Source of the DNA: an uncultured Pseudanabaenaceae cyanobacterium
GTDB lineage: Bacteria; Cyanobacteriota; Cyanobacteriia; PCC-9006; JAAUQQ01
NCBI GenBank assembly: GCA_938015405.1
Contig: CALLPZ010000384.1
Coordinates: 1 to 9,643, forward strand
Reading direction: 5' to 3'
DNA: 9,643 bases
Position 1 is the stretch's first letter. The number at the start of each line of letters is the position of its first letter. Both the position numbers and the translations under genes were made by a program. Below the pieces are notes generated by a model. That model was given only the letters and a program-made list of their open reading frames with translations, ran no database searches and was not told the origin of the DNA. Below, one piece after another: positions 5,001 to 9,643 of the stretch.

Positions 5001-7430
5001 ATGGTGCAGGAGTTTCATCTATCAATTACGCCGGTTCGTTCCGACGAATATTTAGTTCGTGTGGAGTGGATGGAGCCTGGTGTGCCCCTGGCTGAAGAGC
5101 AGGTGCAATGGCCCGTAGACGACTGGCTGGCCCGGGCCCGTCATGTTTTTACGGAGCCCTTGGCAGAATTTGTTAACCGGGACAGCTCAGGTGGAGTGCC
5201 CAGGCCAAACGCCAAAGACAGCTACGAGGTGATCACGCTCAATCCTCTGGAAGCGGAAGGGAATCTGGGCGTTGGGCGAACTAAGAGCGGTAATGGGGCA
5301 GCCATTGCTCCAGAGTCTGCCCTCGTCCAGCTGGGGCAAGAGCTCTACGATGCCTTGTTCCAAGGGACGATTCGAGATGCCTGGGTCATGGCTCAAGGAG
5401 TTGCCCAGAACCATGAGCAACCACTACGGCTGCGCCTAGGTATGAAAGGCGATCGCCTCCCCCGCCTGCCCTGGGAGGTCCTCCACGCGGCCAATCGTCC
5501 CCTAGCCGCTGCGACAGACATCGTCTTTTCTCGCTACCACAGCAGCTTTACCACCGTCGCTCCAGCCCAACGGCACACCTTAACTGAACCTCCCTTACCC
5601 ACATCGCTGCATATTCTGATGGTGCTGTCCGCCCCGACAGACCAAGCGAACCTGGAGCTCAAACGAGAAGCCATGCAGCTCCAGCAAGAGCTGGAGAACC
5701 ACCGCAGTAGCGATAGCCCCAACCAGTACCCCCACATCGAGCTGACGCTCCTAGAACAGCCGGGTCGGGAGTCCTTGACCCAGATGTTGGAACAGGCCCA
5801 TTACCAGGTCTTCCACTTTGCAGGACACAGCAGTCCCGGAGCCTCCGGTGGCAAACTTCACTTGGTCAATGCCCATACTGGCCTAACCGAAAACCTCAAC
5901 GGCGATGACTTGGCAGGCTTACTCGTCAATAACGGCATCAAACTCGCTGTGTTCAACTCCTGCTTGGGCACCCAAGCCGCCACGAGTGACGAATTTGACC
6001 TCAAAGGCGAACGAACCTTGGCGGAAGCCTTGATCCACCGAGGCATTCCCAGCGTGCTAGCCATGGCCGAGCGCATCCCCGATCAGGTTGCACTCAACCT
6101 CAGCCGCCTGTTCTATCGCAATCTCAAATTTGGCCATCCCTTGGATGTCAGCCTCTGCCGCGCTCGCCAGGGACTCATCTCCAGCTACGGCTCCAACCAG
6201 CTTTACTGGGCTTTGCCCATCCTCTATCTGCAAACTAATTTCGAAGGTCGACTGGTTCGCCCAAGCTCTGAATCAGAGGCATTGTTAGAGTCTGGCTCCC
6301 GTAGCTTTTCCGTCAATCCAGCAGCCACTCAAGCTGGATTGGGTGCAGCATATCCTGCCACAGCCGCCACCTTAAGCCTCTGGGGAGAAGAGGAGGATTC
6401 TGAGCCCGCAGCAAGCCGAACTTCTCCTCCCCGTCCTCCAGGCAGTGTTAGCGATTTAGCCCTAGTTCGTCCTAGCAAGAATGATCTAGACCACCAGACG
6501 CCCCTTGAGGAAGATCCTGCCGGTCCCATTGATCTGGAAACGGCATTGACCCTGAGTGATAGCGATGATTTAGCCCTAGCAGGAGAGAGCAATGCTCCCT
6601 CGAATCGACAAGGCTCTCCATCAACCCGCAGCTCAGGCTCTAAACGCCCTCTACTCCTAGCCCTGGGAGGAATCGCAGCCATTGGACTGATTGGTAGCGC
6701 AGGTTGGGGTCTCAGCCGCCTTGGGGACCCTTCTCCAGCTCCCACGGAAGACATTACGCCCTTGAGCCCTAGGGACTTTCGCGAAACCAATAGCTTGGTG
6801 GAGAATGCCATTGATGCATTTGGCGATGGCAATTCAGCTGAGGGCAATGAACTTGTGACTCAACTGCTAAACCGTGGCGCCATGGATGGAGCCGAGACCG
6901 CCTTAGGCGTCGCAGATCCAGAAAGTTTTACCCCAGAGACCAACTTCCTACTCGGTCGCCTGAATTGGCAAAAGCAAGTCAACGCTGACTTGGGAGCGGG
7001 CGAATTTGATGACTCTTACCGCTATTGGTACTACGCCCTGAAAGAAGATGAGGAGAATGTCCAATATCTGACGGCTCTGGGCTTTGCAGCCTATACCAAA
7101 GGAGATCTGGACGAAGCTCAAAATCACTGGGAGAAAGCCAGCAAGAAACTGAAAGGCAGTGAAGATGAAGCCACACAGCGGCTCTATCTGTCCGCCAAAG
7201 CTGGCATTGCCCTGATCCAGCAAAAGCGAGCTCTCCAGCAGCCCCTCGGAGAGCAGTCAGACCTGTTGAATCAAGCGATCGATGGCTATGACTTTGTCAC
7301 AGCAGAAGATATTAAATCCTTCAACCCGAAGGTCCTGGGCAGGAATCAAGAGACCCAATGGCTTTGGAATGCAGCCTTGATTGAGGAATGGCTCACCCTC
7401 AGTGCTCGTAGCAGCAATGCATCAGAGTAA
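5001..7430 (+). CDS. CHAT-domain (caspase/HetF-like) protein with membrane helix and TPR-like C-terminus
   Basis: This 809-residue protein has a conserved-looking N-terminal part (1-200), then a CHAT protease-like domain (about 200-415) with the expected catalytic dyad: His276 in HFAGHSSPG and Cys321 in FNSCLG. The CHAT name stands for caspase, HetF, associated with TPRs. Next come a Pro/Ser/Asp/Glu-rich linker (about 420-547), one membrane helix (about 550-573, LLLALGGIAAIGLIGSAGWG) preceded by SKRP, and an alpha-helical TPR-like domain (about 590-800; YLTALGFAAYTKGDLDEAQNHW is the clearest repeat). Positive charges before the helix predict CHAT in the cytoplasm and the TPR part outside. Both catalytic residues are present, so proteolytic activity is plausible, but the substrate is unknown. 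Orthology to hetF of heterocyst-forming cyanobacteria is possible but unproven. The gene converges on 7459-8589 with 28 bp between the stops and has no terminator of its own. Confidence 0.9.
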   Translation: MVQEFHLSITPVRSDEYLVRVEWMEPGVPLAEEQVQWPVDDWLARARHVFTEPLAEFVNRDSSGGVPRPNAKDSYEVITLNPLEAEGNLGVGRTKSGNGAAIAPESALVQLGQELYDALFQGTIRDAWVMAQGVAQNHEQPLRLRLGMKGDRLPRLPWEVLHAANRPLAAATDIVFSRYHSSFTTVAPAQRHTLTEPPLPTSLHILMVLSAPTDQANLELKREAMQLQQELENHRSSDSPNQYPHIELTLLEQPGRESLTQMLEQAHYQVFHFAGHSSPGASGGKLHLVNAHTGLTENLNGDDLAGLLVNNGIKLAVFNSCLGTQAATSDEFDLKGERTLAEALIHRGIPSVLAMAERIPDQVALNLSRLFYRNLKFGHPLDVSLCRARQGLISSYGSNQLYWALPILYLQTNFEGRLVRPSSESEALLESGSRSFSVNPAATQAGLGAAYPATAATLSLWGEEEDSEPAASRTSPPRPPGSVSDLALVRPSKNDLDHQTPLEEDPAGPIDLETALTLSDSDDLALAGESNAPSNRQGSPSTRSSGSKRPLLLALGGIAAIGLIGSAGWGLSRLGDPSPAPTEDITPLSPRDFRETNSLVENAIDAFGDGNSAEGNELVTQLLNRGAMDGAETALGVADPESFTPETNFLLGRLNWQKQVNADLGAGEFDDSYRYWYYALKEDEENVQYLTALGFAAYTKGDLDEAQNHWEKASKKLKGSEDEATQRLYLSAKAGIALIQQKRALQQPLGEQSDLLNQAIDGYDFVTAEDIKSFNPKVLGRNQETQWLWNAALIEEWLTLSARSSNASE

Positions 7431-7458
7431 TGGTCTTCCTCAAGAACAGCCACTCGGA

Positions 7459-8589
7459 CTAACGGCGATCGCTCAAAGGATACTGTCGCCGCACATCCAG
7501 ATCGTTCAGCATGTCTCCAGGGACGCTTGCCTGCCCCGATGGCGTAGCCCGAAAATGAGCATTAGGCAACAACACAGAGCGAGGAGCCCCAGCCCCTTGA
7601 ACGGCGGGTGAAGCAGAAAACGCATTGAGTTGCACAAAGCTTGTGGGGCTAGGCTGCCTATTGGGAGGCCTATGAGGGGACTGACGCCTCTGTCCTGGGT
7701 CACCCGAGACTGGGCGACGGCGAGATTCAGTTAAGTCTCCATGCTTAGCGTGGGGCTGCCGTTGAGACCTTCTTTGGCCTGGATTCACAGCCTGATTGGA
7801 GCGCTGAGCCCGCCCAAGCGTCTTATCTCGCCGGCCCCGCCGAGCAGAAGACTTCAAGCTCGTGCCTTGATGAGAAGCGACAGCTACATCCTGACTAGCA
7901 TGGGTTCCATGTCCTGGCATTGCCAAGGACGTCAGCGCCCCCGGCATTAGCGTTTGTGATGACCGAGAGGATGCAGACACTGGGGCCAAGGGATGAGTTC
8001 CACCCACGGTCGGCTTCAAACGTTGGGCAAGGGGCTGTCGCCGTTGCTTTCCCATAGGTGGCAAAGGGGGCAACAGGGGTAGCAAACGCATTAACCCAGT
8101 CACTCCTAAACCAACCCCCGCTGCAATCACCATCGCCTTCAGCCCCACAGTCAAGTCTGCCTCGGGCATGGGGGCCGCTTTATCTGCCTGGGCAACAATG
8201 GTCATTGCTGGAACAGTACGGCTACGATGACCGACCTCCGGGCCTTGGGTTTCAACAATTTCAATCTCTAAAACCCGAGCGACTTGGCCTAAAAGCTGTT
8301 CTCCCAGAGTGATGCGACGGCTTGCAGCGAGGGTTGCATCATCAATCAAAGGTTCGTAGGTAATCGCCTGCCCCAAGTGGGGGCTTAGTAAAACAGACAG
8401 CGCAGCGCCCGAAACCGCCAGAGTGACAAAGCTCATCCCCGCCATAAGGGCGAGTTCTGGCTTATGGGTGCTCCCCCAGTGAAGTATGGAGACCGGCTTC
8501 ACATTCCAAAAATAGTTTGGCGGCTCTGCAACGACTTCGCGTTCTTCTAGCTCAGCAGTCTCCACCAACGGTCTAGACGCCTGTTCCAT
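7459..8589 (-). CDS. Two-helix membrane protein with Arg-rich tail, function unknown
   Basis: I do not recognise this protein. From ATG 8589 it has 376 residues: an acidic N-terminus, a hydrophobic helix at about 45-70 (MAGMSFVTLAVSGAALSVLL), an intervening 75-residue region with a hydrophobic-acidic stretch (GQVARVLEIEIVE), a second helix at about 149-171, a Pro-rich turn (LLPLLPPLPPMGK), and a basic low-complexity tail (181-311) with about 20 arginines and two PGQRR copies. The last 60 residues look ordered again. The topology is probably a hairpin with both ends in the cytoplasm. The frame is open up to an ATG at 8904, but AGGA lies just before 8589 and a TATTAT box sits at 8670-8675, so 8589 is preferred. 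An intermediate ATG at 8700 is the other option. It converges on the CHAT gene. Confidence 0.65.
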   Translation of the reverse strand: MEQASRPLVETAELEEREVVAEPPNYFWNVKPVSILHWGSTHKPELALMAGMSFVTLAVSGAALSVLLSPHLGQAITYEPLIDDATLAASRRITLGEQLLGQVARVLEIEIVETQGPEVGHRSRTVPAMTIVAQADKAAPMPEADLTVGLKAMVIAAGVGLGVTGLMRLLPLLPPLPPMGKQRRQPLAQRLKPTVGGTHPLAPVSASSRSSQTLMPGALTSLAMPGHGTHASQDVAVASHQGTSLKSSARRGRRDKTLGRAQRSNQAVNPGQRRSQRQPHAKHGDLTESRRRPVSGDPGQRRQSPHRPPNRQPSPTSFVQLNAFSASPAVQGAGAPRSVLLPNAHFRATPSGQASVPGDMLNDLDVRRQYPLSDRR

Positions 8590-8593
8590 ATAT

Positions 8594-8597
8594 TCCT
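8594..8597 (-). promoter_or_regulatory. Shine-Dalgarno-like site favouring the start at 8589
   Basis: The minus strand reads AGGA followed by ATAT and the ATG at 8589. The spacing is a little short, but no comparable site stands before the ATG at 8904, and the one before 8700 (GAGG) is 14 nt away. Confidence 0.45.
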
Positions 8598-8669
8598 GCT
8601 TCACCACTGACTGACCGAGGCTGGCTAGAATTGCAGCGAAGCAAATCAAACCGGCGCAATTGGGTAGTG

Positions 8670-8675
8670 ATAATA
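8670..8675 (-). promoter_or_regulatory. Candidate -10 box upstream of the two-helix membrane protein gene
   Basis: The minus strand reads TATTAT about 80 bp upstream of ATG 8589. The -35 position holds only a weak GTTTCA. If used, it places transcription inside the open frame that continues to 8904, which supports the shorter protein. Confidence 0.35.
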
Positions 8676-8808
8676 GCACCTGGAAATGCAGATGAAACAT
8701 AAACGCAGCAAGCACCTCATCTCCCTGCAGAGGCGACTTCAAGCTCTGCGAAGCTGGGATCACTCGCCCCTGGGAGAAAAGAAGAAATTCAGCTCCTCCG
8801 AACTCAGC

Positions 8809-8826
8809 ATTAACACACTTGTTAAT
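8809..8826. repeat. Operator-like inverted repeat
   Basis: ATTAACA (8809-8815) and TGTTAAT (8820-8826) are perfect 7-bp arms around CACT. The site lies upstream of the candidate -10 box at 8670-8675 and could bind a dimeric regulator. The rest of 8590-8983 holds that box, one HIP1 octamer (8880-8887) and the tRNA-Gly upstream region, and nothing else I can identify. Confidence 0.35.
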
Positions 8827-8934
8827 TGGAGTGAAATACGCGCCCCAAGGCTGTTTTTTGGCTGCCAATAGAAACTTGGGCGATCGCTCCAAAATTACCT
8901 TCAAACCGCGAGCAAGACTGTGTTAACCTAGCCA

Positions 8935-8965
8935 TTGGTCAAATAACTGCTCAGGAATTTGTATT
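8935..8965 (+). promoter_or_regulatory. Weak candidate promoter of tRNA-Gly
   Basis: TTGGTC (8935-8940) and TGTATT (8960-8965) are 19 bp apart, a little long, and would start transcription about 12 nt before the tRNA. The match is poor, but no better pair is visible. Confidence 0.25.
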
Positions 8966-8983
8966 CGCAGGCAGTGGCCAGAT

Positions 8984-9054
<71 letters not shown>

Positions 9055-9069
9055 TTGTCTCAACAAGAG

Positions 9070-9106
9070 GCCCTAATTGTTCTCTCTTCTAGAAAACAAT
9101 TAGGGC
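9070..9106. terminator. Bidirectional terminator between tRNA-Gly and queC
   Basis: GCCCTAATTGTT (9070-9081) pairs perfectly with AACAATTAGGGC (9095-9106), 12 bp around a 13-nt loop. TTT follows on the plus strand, and CCTCTTGTT follows on the minus strand. It is 15 nt after tRNA-Gly and 56 nt past the queC stop, the expected place for a shared terminator of converging genes. Confidence 0.7.
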
Positions 9107-9162
9107 TTTGCATATGTCCAACCACCTCGATGGTAGGACTTCTACGAAGTCGGGGCCGTGGC

Positions 9163-9643
9163 TCACTCCTTCGAAATCGCCTCTACTGATTCAGGGTGCG
9201 ACCTATAACGCTCCCAACCTATGGAGGTGGCGAGCTGAGGCTGACCAGCTTCAATCAAAGCGCGATCGCGAATACGACAGGAATCACAGCATCCACAGGG
9301 TTCGGCTTCACCGGAATAGCAGGACCAAGTGTCTTCAATGGGAACCCCTAAGCGCAAAGCCCGTTGCACAATATCCACCTTGGAATCTTCTACCAACGGG
9401 GCTCTCAGCTCCGGAGCATGGCCTTCTAAAGCGACCTTAGAAGACAAGCCAGCTAGCGTTTGATAAGCCGCTAAATACTCAGGCCGACAATCGGGATAGC
9501 CAGAATAATCCACAGCATTGATACCCAAGTAAATCGCCTTAGCCTGTTTGGCCTCAGCGAGGGAAAGAGCCAATGCAATAAAAACCGTATTTCGCCCCGG
9601 CACGTAGGTCGATGGAATCACACCGTCATCTGTGCCTTCTTGG
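9163..9643 (-). CDS. queC: 7-cyano-7-deazaguanine synthase, C-terminal part (5' end outside window)
   Basis: QueC converts 7-carboxy-7-deazaguanine to preQ0 with ammonia and ATP, on the way to queuosine in tRNA. The minus-strand frame is open through the window edge, with 159 residues visible. The GTG at 9621 is internal, because QEGTDDG reads in frame before it. QueC signatures are clear: [28 protein letters not shown] and [18 protein letters not shown]. The last supplies the four zinc cysteines in C-x7-C-x2-C-x2-C order, with one extra Cys among them. About 70 N-terminal residues, including the SGGxDS ATP-pyrophosphatase loop, would lie beyond the edge. The C-terminus and TGA stop look intact. 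Any preQ1 riboswitch would also be outside the window. Confidence 0.93.
   Translation of the reverse strand, partial: QEGTDDGVIPSTYVPGRNTVFIALALSLAEAKQAKAIYLGINAVDYSGYPDCRPEYLAAYQTLAGLSSKVALEGHAPELRAPLVEDSKVDIVQRALRLGVPIEDTWSCYSGEAEPCGCCDSCRIRDRALIEAGQPQLATSIGWERYRSHPESVEAISKE

Noticed and set aside
4871..5095. 74-residue plus-strand frame overlapping the CHAT start
   Set aside because: It overlaps the well-supported N-terminus of the CHAT protein in another frame and shows no recognisable features.
6329..6847. 172-residue open frame on the minus strand inside the CHAT gene
   Set aside because: It lies opposite the low-complexity linker, is rich in Arg/Ser/Pro as an antisense shadow would be, and has no domain or supporting start site.
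9163..9621. Complete 152-residue gene starting at GTG 9621
   Set aside because: The same frame continues to the window edge with QueC-like sequence, so the gene is cut by the window rather than short.

Overview
The window reads as chromosomal DNA of a cyanobacterium. Eight perfect copies of the HIP1 octamer GCGATCGC are scattered over coding and non-coding DNA. There is also a large membrane-anchored CHAT (caspase/HetF-like) protein, and two tRNA genes that lack an encoded CCA. The genus cannot be read from this sequence alone. I see no insertion sequence, phage gene, CRISPR array, rRNA or plasmid function.

Layout, left to right. Positions 1-296 (minus) hold the N-terminus of a Gfo/Idh/MocA-type NAD(P)-dependent oxidoreductase that runs off the left edge. 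After an intergenic region with a nested inverted repeat come two leftward genes that may be co-transcribed: a CNNM/HlyC/CorC-family membrane protein with a CBS pair (545-1942) and, upstream of it, a single-pass membrane protein with an extracytoplasmic beta-rich domain (2000-2752). Then follow a tRNA with anticodon CAU, best read as the lysidine-modified tRNA-Ile2 (3007-3079), a strong 17-bp hairpin, and a small secreted protein gene on the minus strand whose start is better placed at 3685. Divergent from it is pyrE (3961-4563, plus).

A 437-bp spacer with three hairpins separates pyrE from the centrepiece, an 809-residue protein (5001-7430, plus). Its order is CHAT protease-like domain with a His276/Cys321 dyad, acidic Pro/Ser-rich linker, one membrane helix, and TPR-like C-terminal domain. 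It is convergent, with only 28 bp between the stop codons, with an unrecognised two-helix membrane protein carrying a long Arg-rich tail (minus). The long open frame of that gene reaches 8904, but a Shine-Dalgarno-like site favours a start at 8589.

The right end has tRNA-Gly(UCC) at 8984-9054, a 12-bp inverted repeat likely serving as a shared terminator, and the 3' part of queC (9163-9643, minus), whose ATP-binding N-terminus lies outside the window.

The genes are mostly unrelated in function: pyrimidine synthesis, queuosine precursor synthesis, tRNAs and envelope proteins. The only candidate for an undescribed system is the CHAT-TM-TPR protein with its unrecognised convergent membrane neighbour. 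The topology suggests an envelope sensor coupled to a cytoplasmic caspase-like domain. That reading is inference, and the pairing of the two genes is weaker still.
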